The notes below the pieces were generated by a model, which was not told the DNA's origin, made no database searches, and was given only the letters and a program-made list of their open reading frames with translations. From Sophora flavescens (Eukaryota > Streptophyta > Magnoliopsida > Fabales > Fabaceae): a stretch of 64,000 nt of DNA. Shown here piece after piece: positions 34,400-45,632 of this stretch. The translations under genes were made by a program, and so were the position numbers. The first letter of the stretch is position 1. Each line of letters opens with the position of its first letter. The stretch is from NCBI GenBank assembly GCA_030762895.1, contig CM061062.1, positions 286,250,397-286,314,396 of the forward strand, written 5' to 3'.

Positions 34400-34645
34400 T
34401 CATTATTACCTTCTACTCAAAAGATAATCATACAATACACTAGTAAAATACCAATAGAAGACAAAAAAATTCCAATCCAATTCCATCCCTTTGGAAGATG
34501 AAGAAAATGAAAGGCACAATAATTTGAAGGAAAAAAAAAGAGAGAGAGAAAGAAGGGACAAACTGTAGACAGATAAGTGTGGTGTGGGAAGTTGTATGGT
34601 CCTATGGATCTCTCTCACTATATATGGCATAATCATTCTATTCAA
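34400..34645 (-). other. Orphan promoter and leader-like segment
   Basis: On the minus strand CATATATAGTGAGAGAG is followed by a CT-rich stretch (TCCCTTCTTTCTCTCTCTC) and an ATG opening a 26-codon frame (MELDWNFF...). It looks like a TATA box and 5' leader. No conserved protein follows; a MITE begins within about 100 bp. It could be the start of a non-coding RNA or a truncated gene. Confidence 0.35.
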
Positions 34646-35935
34646 AGTTTCAAACAGCTCTTGACCAAAAACAAACTTCCTTTGGGCAATTGTTATAGAT
34701 TCGTTAAAGGAATTGTTTGTTTAAATTTTTAGAAAAATGTGATCCAAACGTATTTTTAAAAAGTGATTATTTAAAAATATTTTTTGATAAATTGAAAAAT
34801 ATAGTTTTTTTATTTTAAAAAATGCTTTTTAGCTTTTTTCACCTGTTTTTTTCTAGTAAAATCTCAACCAAACAAATACGTAAATTTAAGTCGTTCTTTT
34901 TTTTTTATATAAAAATGGAGTACTCTTTGTGAAAAACCTAAGCAAATGGGTCTTAAATAAAAATTACTTTATAATTTGTATGTATTTTAGTATAGATCAA
35001 TCTATCATATTTTAGTGTTTCATATAAACTCTTTTAAGAAATACTTGTAGGCTTCTCTCAATACCTTATGAAAATAAGCCCAAAATTGTTTATAGGAAAA
35101 CGTAAGTTTTTTTGATTACCCATGTCAAACATCCTACATAAACGCTTATGTTAAAAGATAAGCTCTTTCAAACCGTATGTTGGTTAATCATACTTTTAGC
35201 TTCTAACGTAGTTAATTACTCCATGGCAACTTCAATTTTTTATTTTTATTTTTATAATTTTTAGAATATGTCTTCAAAATAAATAATTCACTCAACGAAC
35301 GAGGTGGTGGTGGCCAAAACAAAAGTTTCTAGTTCTTTCTATTATCAGAATCTTTTAGAAAAAGATAGTTTGTACTTCGTATATATTATTTTAAATATCA
35401 TGGCTAATTATCTAATGTTTTAGCTATTCAAATTTAATTTTAATGTATAAGAGATACTATTTACTTTATATTATACATATTTTGTAGTCTAAGACAGACA
35501 GAGTTATCACGGTGACCTCGTCTTATTTGTCGGAGATTCGACAAAAGCGATAATTTTTGCTCATTCACCTATTTGTCCTTCCTCACGTTACCTTTTTTGT
35601 GTTTTCTGGATATCAATTTTAGGTAAAAATATGAATATAACGCTAAAAACAGAAGAAAAAAAAATTACGAGAATCATGCTTTGTGAAAAATAATTTCCAT
35701 TCTACGTTTTTTTTAAGAAATCCTTGAGAAAAGCAACTTTCTACCTCAACATTTTTTTTAACAGAAGCTTAATAGTTTCTTTAATTTGAATTTTGAAATA
35801 ATTTATTTCTAACATTTTGATTCACACAAAAAACTATTGAGAAGTCAGTTACTTAGGGGAAAAAACATAATATGGAAGTTGGGTTGGCCAAGATCAACTT
35901 CCCAAACCAACTTAAAGGGGCATACTAAGTAATTA
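34646..35935. other. AT-rich intergenic DNA
   Basis: No gene was seen. A weak MITE-like inverted stretch lies around 34700-34885 (AATTGTTTGTTT at one end, AACCAAACAAAT at the other). Confidence 0.4.
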
Positions 35936-35939
35936 AAGG

Positions 35940-36395
35940 CCATTGCTAAATTTCTATTTTGATCCCTTATTGATTTTAAAATATTTAATTTGGTCTCTCA
36001 ATTTTTAAAATATTCAAATCAATCTCTTATTTATTTAAAATATTCAATTTGATTTCTCGGTTTTTAAAATATTCAAATTGGTCGCTTATTTATTTTAATT
36101 TACTCAACTTGATCCCTCATTCGTTGTAATTTATTCAAATTGATTCCGATATTTTTTCAATTTTGTTCCTGATTGTTTTAATTTATTCAACTTGATCTCT
36201 TATTTTTTTAAATTAATTTAATTTAACAGTTAAGTTTAACGAAAATGACCTTTTTGCTTAACGTTTGACAATTGAGAGACCAAATTGAATATCTTAAAAC
36301 AAATACGGGATCAATTTAAACATTTTAAAAATTGAGGGACCAAATTAAATATTTTAAAACAAATAAGGGACCAAAATTATAATTTAACCTAAGTT
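35940..36395. mobile_element. MITE with inverted TGATCCCTTATT arms
   Basis: The left half repeats AAAATATTCAA and TTGGTCTCTCAATTTTTAAA; the right half has their inverse, AAAATTGAGGGACCAAATTAA and AATAAGGGACC. The outer ends are ATTTCTATTTTGATCCC and GGGACCAAAATTATAATTT. Confidence 0.65.
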
Positions 36396-36549
36396 CTCGT
36401 AATCTCATTTGCATTTTGCAACAATTGTGACGATCTTGTTTCTTTGATCCCATATTCCTAGAATTTTGCGTTAATTCTGCTCTTTACTTTTGATAATTTA
36501 AACGGTAATTATACTTTGCCTGCTGTCTTGGGCTTAAAAACACTTTGCA

Positions 36550-36700
36550 GTTTGTCCCACTAACGCAGCTCAGGTGGTTGAGCTTGTAAGCGATATTTGG
36601 ATCATGCAATGTTGTGGGTTGGATCGTGTCTACCTCCATCTCCTTCTTCCCTGTGATAAGGTCTAAGTATGCCTCATTTGGAGAGAAAAAAAAAATATTT
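36550..36700 (+). mobile_element. tRNA-derived SINE-like element
   Basis: CGCAGCTCAGGTGGTTGAGC resembles a pol III A box, and GTGGGTTGGATCGTGTC about 35 bp further on is a decayed B box. The segment ends near an A-rich run (GAGAGAAAAAAAAAATA). This is the usual plan of a plant SINE. Confidence 0.5.
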
Positions 36701-36779
36701 TACAGTTTGCACTATTGTTATATAATTTGACATTTATCTCTTATGTTAAAAACATTTTAGTTTTTTTTGGATAAAAAAT

Positions 36780-36962
36780 GATTTAATTGATATTCATTGA
36801 CAGTATAAAGATTTTTTATATTATCAATCAATCATAAACTATTATATCATTAAAAATCTTTAAGTCTTATCATAACTACTATAATATTCATTCATATCAT
36901 GATTTGTGATTGATTGTCAGCATAAAAAATTTTACATCAACAATATATATCAATTAAACTCT
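36780..36962. mobile_element. Short MITE, TTTAATTGATAT ends
   Basis: The left end TTTAATTGATATTCATTGAC and ATCAATCAATCATAAA are matched in reverse by GATTGATTGTCAGCATAAA and ATATATATCAATTAAA. About 183 bp, no coding capacity. Confidence 0.7.
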
Positions 36963-38669
36963 AAAGAAAACCTTTTACTTAGCTAGAAACGGAATTAGTT
37001 TCATATCTAATTTTGTCTATATTAGAGACCAAAAAAAACTTAATTAATTACGGAATATTAATTTTATAAATTAAAGATAAAGTTATGATTTATTAATTAC
37101 GGGTACAAAATTGACTCTTATTCTTTCTCTATTTGGTTAGAGAAAAACTAGAAAGAAAAAACTCTTGAGAATTAAATTAAATTTTATAAAAAAAAATGAC
37201 AGAGAAAGACAATAAATTACCTTAACTAAGTTTCTGACAAATGAAGTGGATTAAAAGTTGTCCTCGAAGCTATAGGGATAGATTTAAGAATCAAACTAAC
37301 GTAAGATGGATCAAGACGAGTTGAAAAGGATAAAAAAATCTCTTTATAACTCTATTTGATTTGTCAAATCTGTTAAATACACTAAGTTATAACAGATGAA
37401 ATTCTCCATTATTATGATTTTCGGTTTTGACCTAAAATAATTGTCTAAAAAAAAATTTTGGCAACTATTGGACCCTTTTGACCGAACATGAAGGTTGGAC
37501 AATAGGTCCAATAGAAAGGAGGAACGATGCATACTCATCAGCTCAACTGCGACATTGTCATGCATGTTCATTGTCAAAGTATTTGAACTTCTATATTTGT
37601 CCTTGATGTTGCCATAAAATTAATCACGTGACAGATTAAATATAAACTTCATGCAACTCTCATGATATGAAGGGCATATATGAATTCTGTTTCTCTCTCG
37701 TTTCCTTTCTCTGTCCTTCTGGGCATGGACAGTTAGAACTTGAAATTTTTGTGAGATATAACAGCTTAAGCATCACACTCAAGATATAGCCTAGCCACTA
37801 AGCGAAGATTTGATGTCATTAACATATATACACATTCAAGTGTTATAATTGAAAGACGCGTACCTATCAGCTTAATTAGAAGCTATATCTATACCAGATT
37901 GTAACATGGATTATGATTTATGAAAGTGTTAGTTTTGAAAGGCGATCATTAACCTTAATTGCATGAATAGGTATATGTATGTACTATATGTGCAAGTTTT
38001 ATTCACAGGAAGATTTGCGTTATATGTGGCGAACAGTTATCCCGTTCTCATCAATTATCATCCATAGCTTCACTCTTAAGATATAAAGTAACATCTTGAA
38101 AATGTATTAGTGGCATCAGATATATCATCAATGAATGGACAGCACAGCAATTCTTTTCCTTATTATCTCGGTTGATTAAATAGTTGCACTTTTTTTTTTA
38201 ACAAATTAAATAGTTGCACTTGAAATACCAAAAAAAAAAATTTAGTTGCACTTGTTTCATAAAGTAATGAAAGTGTAATTTTCTCCTGTATAAGAATTGT
38301 TTTTAAAAAATTAGATGAAGTTACTTTCAAACAGAACAAAAAAGGCTACATATTAGAACATTTTCCTTCAACGTTTTGGCAATTAATTAACTACCATTAA
38401 TTTTCTCAATTTTCATTTTTCCAATTAGTTTATTTGTTTTGCTACAGCCTCTATACTTTTGGTTTTTCCACACCATGTAACATATATTCCCCTGATTGAT
38501 TCATAAGAATTAAAGTCTTGAGAAAAATATATAGATTATATCAAGTCCACTTCTTGGATTTTTCACTACGTATATTATTATTTCATTGCTATTTATTTAG
38601 TAATCTGATTATTTAATGTGAAATTTAAAATAGTCCATTGTAGAAAATTTAATTAATAATGGACTACCC
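36963..38669. other. AT-rich intergenic DNA
   Basis: No coding signal was found. Three copies of TAGTTGCACTT occur at 38178-38252. It ends at the copia element boundary. Confidence 0.5.
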
Positions 38670-38975
38670 TGTTGGAAGTAATTCAAATAGAGTTAGTTGT
38701 TGTAGTTAGGAATTTGTTAATTGTAGTTAGTTAGTTGATGTGTAACTAAGAGTGAGTTAGTTAGTGAATATAGTGGATGGTGTAAGTCTATAAATAGACT
38801 TAGTGCCATAGTGTGAATGTGTACAATTGTGTAGAGAAGTGTAAGTGTGAAAAGTGATATTAATGAATAAAATTTCAGTTTGTGATATTCTCTTCTAATC
38901 CTCTTTCTCTCCATAATTCTTCTTTGTTCTAGTGTGCATTGTGAGTGTGTGATAAGCCATAGCTTATCTCCAACA
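38670..38975 (+). repeat. Small copia element, 5' LTR
   Basis: The LTR runs TGTTGGAAGT to CTCCAACA. It contains the TATA-like CTATAAATAGAC at about 38790 and AATGAATAAAAT near its end, which could signal polyadenylation. Confidence 0.92.
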
Positions 38976-38978
38976 AAT

Positions 38979-38991
38979 TGGTATCCAGAGC
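38979..38991 (+). promoter_or_regulatory. Primer-binding site, tRNA-iMet type
   Basis: TGGTATCCAGAGC lies three bases after the LTR. It matches the complement of the tRNA-iMet end except for one inserted C. Confidence 0.8.
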
Positions 38992-39017
38992 TATAACGAT
39001 CTTGGGAGAGTGTGTCC

Positions 39018-39130
39018 ATGGAGATGGAGTTGAGTGAGGATTTTTCAATTCCTCTACCTGTTCTTGATAGCAAGAACTTTGATCATTGGGTTGTGAAAAT
39101 GGAAGCAATCTTTGGTTTCCATGAAGTGTT
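39018..39130 (+). pseudogene. Copia gag N-terminus, cut by the CACTA insertion
   Basis: ATG at 39018 opens MEMELSEDFSIPLPVLDSKN and FDHWVVKMEAIFGFHEV, the usual start of copia gag (DUF4219/UBN2 type). It ends within a codon at the GTT target site; the frame continues at 48064. Confidence 0.88.
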
Positions 39131-39147
39131 CACTACAAGAAATTAAG

Positions 39148-39500
39148 CTATTTCCCAGGGCTTTTTACCCAGGGAAAAAAATCCCTAGGAAATTGTTACT
39201 TTTCCCACTGCCAAGACCCTCGGAAATGTCTCGCTTGATTTCCCACGGCTTGGTCCCTAGGAAAAAGAGGCGCCAAACATTCCCGCTTTATTTCCCACGG
39301 GCTGGGCCGTAGGTAACAGAAAGCGCTGTTTCCCACGGACCGAGCCCTGGGAAATGGCTCAGTTTTCCCACGGGTTTAGCCGTGTCTAGTCTTCACGGAG
39401 TTTCCCACGGACGTCCCGTCGCAAAATAGGCGGTGTTTCCCACGGCTGTGACGGTCGGAAAGATAGGCGGTGTTTCCCACGGCCAAGCCCCTGGGAAAAT
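39148..39500. repeat. CACTA left sub-terminal repeats
   Basis: TTTCCCACGG and its inverse CCCTGGGAAA recur more than ten times, at irregular spacing and in both orientations. In this class the TNPA-like protein binds such repeats. Confidence 0.9.
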
Positions 39501-39716
39501 GTGTTAACCTACTGTTCGCCTTCCTCCTCTTCACTCGGTCCCTTCGCGCCTCTGGTGTTTGGAGAAGAACAGAGAACAGCGGAAGTACGTGTTCCCAAGA
39601 CCCTAACCCTAAAGTCCTCAGCTGCACTCCACTCCGCGTCCGAGTGGCGCGTCTGTCCCAACTCCGCCGTCCGCACCAGTCCGCCATCGCACCGATCACT
39701 CACTCCAGGAAGGTAC
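39500..39716 (+). other. GC-rich leader-like segment of the CACTA element
   Basis: Much richer in GC than its surroundings, with ACCCTAACCCTAAA at about 39599-39612 and many CCG words, ending near CCAGGAAGGTACT where a GT donor could follow. It may be the untranslated first exon of the transposase transcript, or sequence taken from a host gene. Confidence 0.45.
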
Positions 39717-39719
39717 TCC

Positions 39720-42475
39720 CTTTTCCTTAATGATGTACAAAAGGATGAAAGGGCTTTGTTGTGTTGTGTTAGATGTTTTAACAGTTTCTTCTTTTTTGTT
39801 TCTTGCTTGGAGGACATTTGTCTTCCCACTTTTTCTCATTTTTACAGTTTATACTCATTAGCATTTGTTCTGATTTCTGAGCTTTGACAATGTTGAGGAA
39901 GAAATCACGAGTTTGACTTCCATTAGTATTTGTGATATTTAGAAAGCTCATAGGTAATCTGAGATGTGGAAGTTGTAAAAGGGAAATCAAGTCAGAGAGG
40001 TGTTTGGAATTATTATAGAAGCAACATAGCCAAGCTTTTGGACCGCTTCAACTATATTGTCTTTTTGGTAATATGCACTCTTAATTTGAAGAAATGAGTT
40101 TGCATTGTTACTCACGGACTAGATTTTCTGCATGAATACATATAATTTGAAATTAGTATGGAAGCATTATTGTAGATTAGCGAGTCTGAGCCTATCTACA
40201 TTCTTCTAAACACTCTGATTGGACCGCTGCATTCTATTTTTCATGTCATTTAAGTTTACTTCTGCACTTGTACTGTTATCAATATCACTTGTTATTTCCA
40301 AGTTGCAGCCTTACATTTGGGATGTGTGTGAAATTGTGAATATTTTACGAGTGAAGAAGATCTTGCATTTGCAGTAATGTACATATATATGAATGCTATT
40401 CTTGTCTTCATAAATGAGTTTCACTCTTGGCTCTGGTTGCTGGCGATGTTTACACATTCATAGGCCATACAAACTTGTATGGCAACAACTAAATTTGTGA
40501 TCACTATGCATATTAAGTGATTGATATATTGTAAAACATATGATGGTATATGGGCTGATTTGGTTTGGATCATACATGAATTGAATGGTGTACAACTTGC
40601 CTTACTATTGGTTTTGATAATTGCCATATAGTAGTTGAATCTTTGAATTGATATTTGGCAATCATTCTCTTAAGATGATATACTCAATTCTCACCGTTTT
40701 ATGCTTAGACGCCAGAATACACTTATCGATAGAATAGACGGATAATAGATGTATGACCATAATTAAAATATAATGAGAAAGTTAGAATGTTGACTCATTT
40801 AATGGAAAAGGTTGTAGAGTTCATGATGCTCTCACTAATCCCACACAAAGATCCAAATCGTAATAATATGGCCATACTCTGCTCCTAGTACCTAAAACCA
40901 GACCAGAACAGCCCTAACAAATTTTGAAAATTATCATGAAACTTCAAAAAAAAAGGGTGTTGGAATTACTTTCAAGGCCATGGATGGTTCCCCAAAGAAC
41001 AGTTCTCTAATATGTGAAATTGCAAAATTTAAAGCTGTTAGAATCACTTTTGCAAGACATAGAAAGTCCAACTTTTTAAGGTTTGGTATAAACAGCTTTC
41101 CTTCACTTTCAATCCCATAAAAAACTTGAAAATCCTAAGGATGCTGCTTTTACTAATTTTTCCTGAAGAATTGCATGAAAAATAATATAAATTGGCATGA
41201 TAAGACTGTCTTTAGCAATAGGAGAAGGAAACTGTTAATAGATTTTTGTTTCACAAGATTTCTCACAAGACACAACTAAACGATAATAGAAGAATCAATA
41301 TAAAATGCTAGTATTTTATAAGAGTTCCATTTTGATAATGTCTCAATAAATCAAAGTTTGCAAGTGAAACCAAATAAAGCAAATCTAGCAGAAACGGGTT
41401 ATATGACAATCATTTTAAGATTTATTTAAATGGAAAAAGAAGACAACAAGAAACGATGCGATAGGTCAAGATGAAAAACATATAATCAAAGAACAAAAAC
41501 ATCAAAATGATAGTGAAAAAAGAGATGTAGGGAAAATGATTGTTGTGATTTTCAATAGGAACTGACTTCCATAATATTTTTTTCTTTTTTGAATATGATG
41601 CCATAGCCAAAGGTTAGAAAGCATATCAACTATGCTGTAGTCAATTTGTGGTTCTAATTGGCAATGATTCATTAAGCTCTAAACTTGCATTTCCAAGACA
41701 TGTGATTATCTTTTTGCATTGCTGAAGTGTGTCTTTGCGGGTATTTAAGAAAGAAAACAATTGCCGCTGCATTCTGGTTTGCGGGTATTTGTTGCTAATA
41801 TGTAGAATTTTAGACCAAGTTTGTTGCTGAAGTTGCTTCTAAGATGTAGACTTTGCCTTGGCAACCTAACTTTTCTTTTTATTATGATTTTAGAAAGAAG
41901 TATTATTATTTTTAATCGAACTTTATGAGGAAGAGCCTATTCAATAATGAGCAAAAAAATTTATTTGTTTTCTTTCTTTCTTTTTTGGTTTGGGGGAAGG
42001 AAAGGTTGGAGCGGTTGGCTTCAGCTTTCTGTTCATTGTTGTTGTAAAAAACAAATAGCATTGGAACACTTATCTTAGGAAATAGCTAAAATTGTTATGG
42101 CTTAGTAATTGGCTCAATAATTTATTGTAAATAATAGTGCATTGTGTATATAACAGAGCAATAACAAACTTGAGAGGAAAATTAAGGTAAGGTTGCTTGT
42201 CTAGTTAGTTGACTGTAAAGTATGCAAGTGTCCAGGTATCTCTTTCTGTTATCACATGCCTAAAAATTATTTTACTATGATTGCTTTGGATATCTAAAAA
42301 ATTTGCATTTATTTTGCATTCTTCAATTATCATCAATCATTTTTGGGGATTCCTTTTGCCATCTTTAAGAATAGGTGACTCTTTTTAGTGTGTGAAATTC
42401 ATCGAGAGATTGTACCCAAAAAAAAATGTGATTGCTATTCTCTTATTGTTAAAATTTATCTGGATTTTTTATTAA
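39720..42475 (+). other. Long AT-rich segment, probable first intron of the CACTA transcript
   Basis: No coding signal in either strand over 2.7 kb; it lies between the leader-like segment and the transposase exon, whose acceptor is ATATGCAG at about 42475-42482. Confidence 0.45.
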
Positions 42476-42485
42476 TATGCAGAAG

Positions 42486-43208
42486 ATGGATTGTTATCCG
42501 TCGAATCGTAGTTGGGTCTATGATAGGCTATATCCGAAAAGAAGGGGTTTGAAACCAACTTTCGTAGATGGGGTTGAAGAGTTTGTTACCCAAGCAAAGC
42601 GACAAAAGTGTTTCATCGATGATGGAAACCGAATTAGATGTCCGTGTGCTAAATGCCGATGTCGAAAGATTAAGAGTGAAGACCTTGTGAAGACTGACTT
42701 GTATATGAATGGGTTCCAGGAAAATTACTGGATTTGGACTCTCCATGGTGAAGAAGTGCCACATGTTGATTTAGGGGTTGACGAGAATTGCACGGGTGCC
42801 TCAAGCACTCGTGCAGATATGGGATGTGGGGAACAGTTTGTGTCAATGCAGGAGATGGTGGTTGATGCTCTCGGGGTAAACGAGGCGCATGATTACGATA
42901 ACACTGAAGATCTTCCGAATGAGGAAGCACAAAGATTTTATAATCTTTTAACTGAGACAGCAAAAAAGCCATTGTTTGAAGGGGCCTCAGACTCTAAATT
43001 ATCGCTGTGTGTGAGGCTTTTAGCTTGCAAGTCCAATTGGAATATTCCTGAAAAGTGTTTGGATTTTTTTATGAAAATGCTTCAGGACATGACACCTATA
43101 AAGGGAGTTGTACCAAAGAATTATTATGGTGCAAAGAGGTTAGTGTCGAAGCTGGGATTGGAAGTCAAGAGGATTGATTGTTGCATTAATGGATGCATGT
43201 TGCATTAA
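42486..43208 (+). pseudogene. CACTA tnpD-like transposase, N-terminal fragment
   Basis: The frame (240 aa from ATG 42486) holds the transposase-associated domain: SWVYDRLYPKRRGLKPTF, VEEFVTQAKR, then the zinc-type RCPCAKCRCRK and YMNGFQENYWIW (residues 10-80). Further on, EEAQRFYNLL, KSNWNIPEKCLDFF and LGLEVKRIDCCINGCML lead to where the catalytic tnp2 domain normally begins, but a TAA follows at once. The DDE catalytic part is missing, so it cannot be an active transposase. The start is set after the likely acceptor; an upstream in-frame ATG at 42477 overlaps it. Confidence 0.88.
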
Positions 43209-43220
43209 TTGATTGTTGCA

Positions 43221-43342
43221 TTTTGGCTGTTGGATTATTAGTTAGTTATACTTGTTGACTTTATGACTTAGATAACTTATTTTTGGCTGTTGGATTATTA
43301 GTTAGTTATATTTGTTGACTTTAATGACTTAGATAACTTATA
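43221..43342 (+). repeat. Tandem duplication of about 59 bp
   Basis: Two copies of TTTTGGCTGTTGGATTATTA and the following GTTAGTTATA(C/T)TTGTTGACTT lie head to tail and differ by two or three bases. It fills the place where the transposase catalytic exons should be. Confidence 0.92.
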
Positions 43343-43393
43343 TTATTGCTATATCTGATAACTTTTGTTTTAACATTAAATTGCTCTGTAGAC

Positions 43394-45217
43394 ATGTCTG
43401 CAGGACGTGACCCACCTCCACCCATCGATAAGGGTAAGGGTATTATGGTTGATACTGACCCCCGTCCAAATCCCCGTCGTCGTCGGAACAGACCTTCCAC
43501 AAATTTAGTGATTCGTGAGTCTATAGATGGATACTCACGTATGCCTTCAACGCTTACCTCTGCATCGTCAGCACCACACCCACATGTACCTACATCGCGC
43601 CCACCACAAGAAGCACCTTCACTGACTCCACGTGTTGCACCTACATCGCCTCATTTCGATATGATTCCCACCCCGGGGTCACGACACATGCACACTATAG
43701 AGCATCTCCTTCAAGATGTGTGGATGAGGAGCAACAATATAGTCCAGGCTATTCACGCTCACCTTCGATTGCAGATGTGCATGAGCAATCGAGGAGCCGG
43801 TGGAGCCAGTGGAGCTAGAGGAGCTAGATGCAGCGAGAGGTAGTTGAGCTCATGCCCGATGGTCGACCTATTATTAGGCCTAATGGTAACGGGTAAGAAT
43901 TAATTAAATTTCTATGTGTTTGGTTGATTCATGCATTGTATCATAATTTATTACCATGTGTTTGATTGGTTCATGCGTCTTTACTGTTAAGGTTCCTTCC
44001 TTGTAAGAGAGCAGCGAGTGCCATTGCGTTTGTTATCCAGCAAAGGTATCATAGGGCATTTACATCATGGGGAAAACTCACTGACAATGAGCGGATTAGT
44101 ATGTTTGATGCGTTTAGAGTAAGTAGCAAATTTCAATTTACTTAATGTGGTTTTTATTATTTATGAAACTATTAGTCTAACAATTGTTATTTATCTTAAA
44201 ACAGGGTCAAAGCGGCATGGAGGAACGAAGATGAGTCGAGATCCAGAGGATCTTTCACCATAAAGCCTCCGAACGCCTTTCTGATATGCTTAGGGAGGCT
44301 CGTGAGAGTGGCATACAGCGATCCTGGATTGGAGATGGTATTTGGGAGGAGTTGCGTCGTTATTGGGCTTCTGATCAATTTAAAAAAAATTCTGCTCAGG
44401 CAAAGAAAAATAGAGCATCAGAAAAGGGTGGGAGCCTGCACACAGGAGGAAGCATTTCCCAGTCGCAGTGGGCAGATCGTATGGTATGCTCATACTGTCA
44501 TTCTTTATGCATTAAATGTATTTATTCCAACATCATAGTTCATTACTTGTTATCTTAATCATCTATGCTTGTGTTACTTGGACCTATTGATACTGCCTGG
44601 CATTGGAAATGTTATAACTAGTTTGTACATGATAATTTGTGTGCATCCTATTGAGCTTTTGATGATGATTTATGGATTTAAATTGCGGTGTTCTGTTTGT
44701 AAACATTGGGATGTTGTAGTTTTAGGGGAAACTCTGTCCATTTTTCTGCATAATTTATCTTGTAACATATTGTTCAAATTTTGATAGTCTGATGTATTGT
44801 AACAGGAGGAGTTTCATGAGAGGATGAGTCAACATATGTCTCAATAATCAGCCTCTTCACCATCCACCCCAGCTAACCCACAGGAGGAGAACGAGCGACT
44901 TGCGCTGAATGTTTGGGCGAAGTCGTCGGCGGCAAGTATAAGGGGTCGTTTGTACGGTCTTTGGAGACCTTTGCCGCAACTATCGGAAAGGGGCCTCGTG
45001 CAAGTTAGAGCTTAGGGTTGGAGCGTCCACCACATGCAGACGTTACCCTCAGGAGTCTGCGGAGATTGCTCAGTTGAGGCAGATGTTGGTCGCTTCCCAA
45101 GAGAGGGAGCGACAGAGGGATGAGGAGCATCGTGTGATGATGGATACGATGCGACAACTAATGGAGACAAGTCACGACGATTGCGGCAAGCGAGCCCACA
45201 AAGTGATGACAGCCTAG
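43394..45217 (+). pseudogene. CACTA tnpA-like gene (Transposase_24 family), broken
   Basis: Exon-like blocks appear in order: a Pro-rich N-terminus from ATG 43394; PDGRPIIRPNGNG near 43853; RAASAIAFVIQQRYHRAF at about 44010-44060; LTDNERISMFDAFR near 44080-44120; SERLSDMLREARESGIQRSW and FKKNSAQAKKNRAS in 44265-44430; EEFHERMSQHMSQ then TAA at 44846; NERLALNVWAKSS at about 44895; and a C-terminal coiled segment (IAQLRQMLVASQERERQRDE) in 45067-45130. GT/AG signals separate several blocks. Frame changes near 43700 and 44980 and the TAA show decay. The family binds CACTA sub-terminal repeats. Confidence 0.78.
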
Positions 45218-45627
45218 TCGGACGACCCAAACATGCTCGGGGAGGATGACGACTCTCTTGACCATTTTGTTGAGGAGCCTTATAATGGGGATTCTTAATT
45301 TATTTTACTTATCATGTTTATTATGGTTTGAAATAATTTTTTCGTTGAACAAATATGACTTGAATAACATTTTGTGTTGAACAAATTGTTTGCTTGAATT
45401 ATGATGTTAATTTCTTTGTTGATGCATTCATATAAAAATAATAATTATTTATTTATCCACTTTAGCATAAATTAATGTATATAAGGTTTTATTTATAATT
45501 TAAACAAAACATATATTTCCCAGGGTTAGAACCCTGGGAAATTTCCCAGGGATATATCCGTGGGAAATATTTCCCAGGGATATATCCCTGGGAAATATCC
45601 CTGGGAAATATTTCTCAGGGTTCTAAC

Positions 45628-45632
45628 CGTGG
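45628..45632. repeat. Target-site duplication CGTGG of the solo LTR
   Basis: CGTGG is repeated at 47851-47855. Without the inserted LTR, the flanks join into one TTTCCCAGG-type sub-terminal repeat of the CACTA element. Confidence 0.88.
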
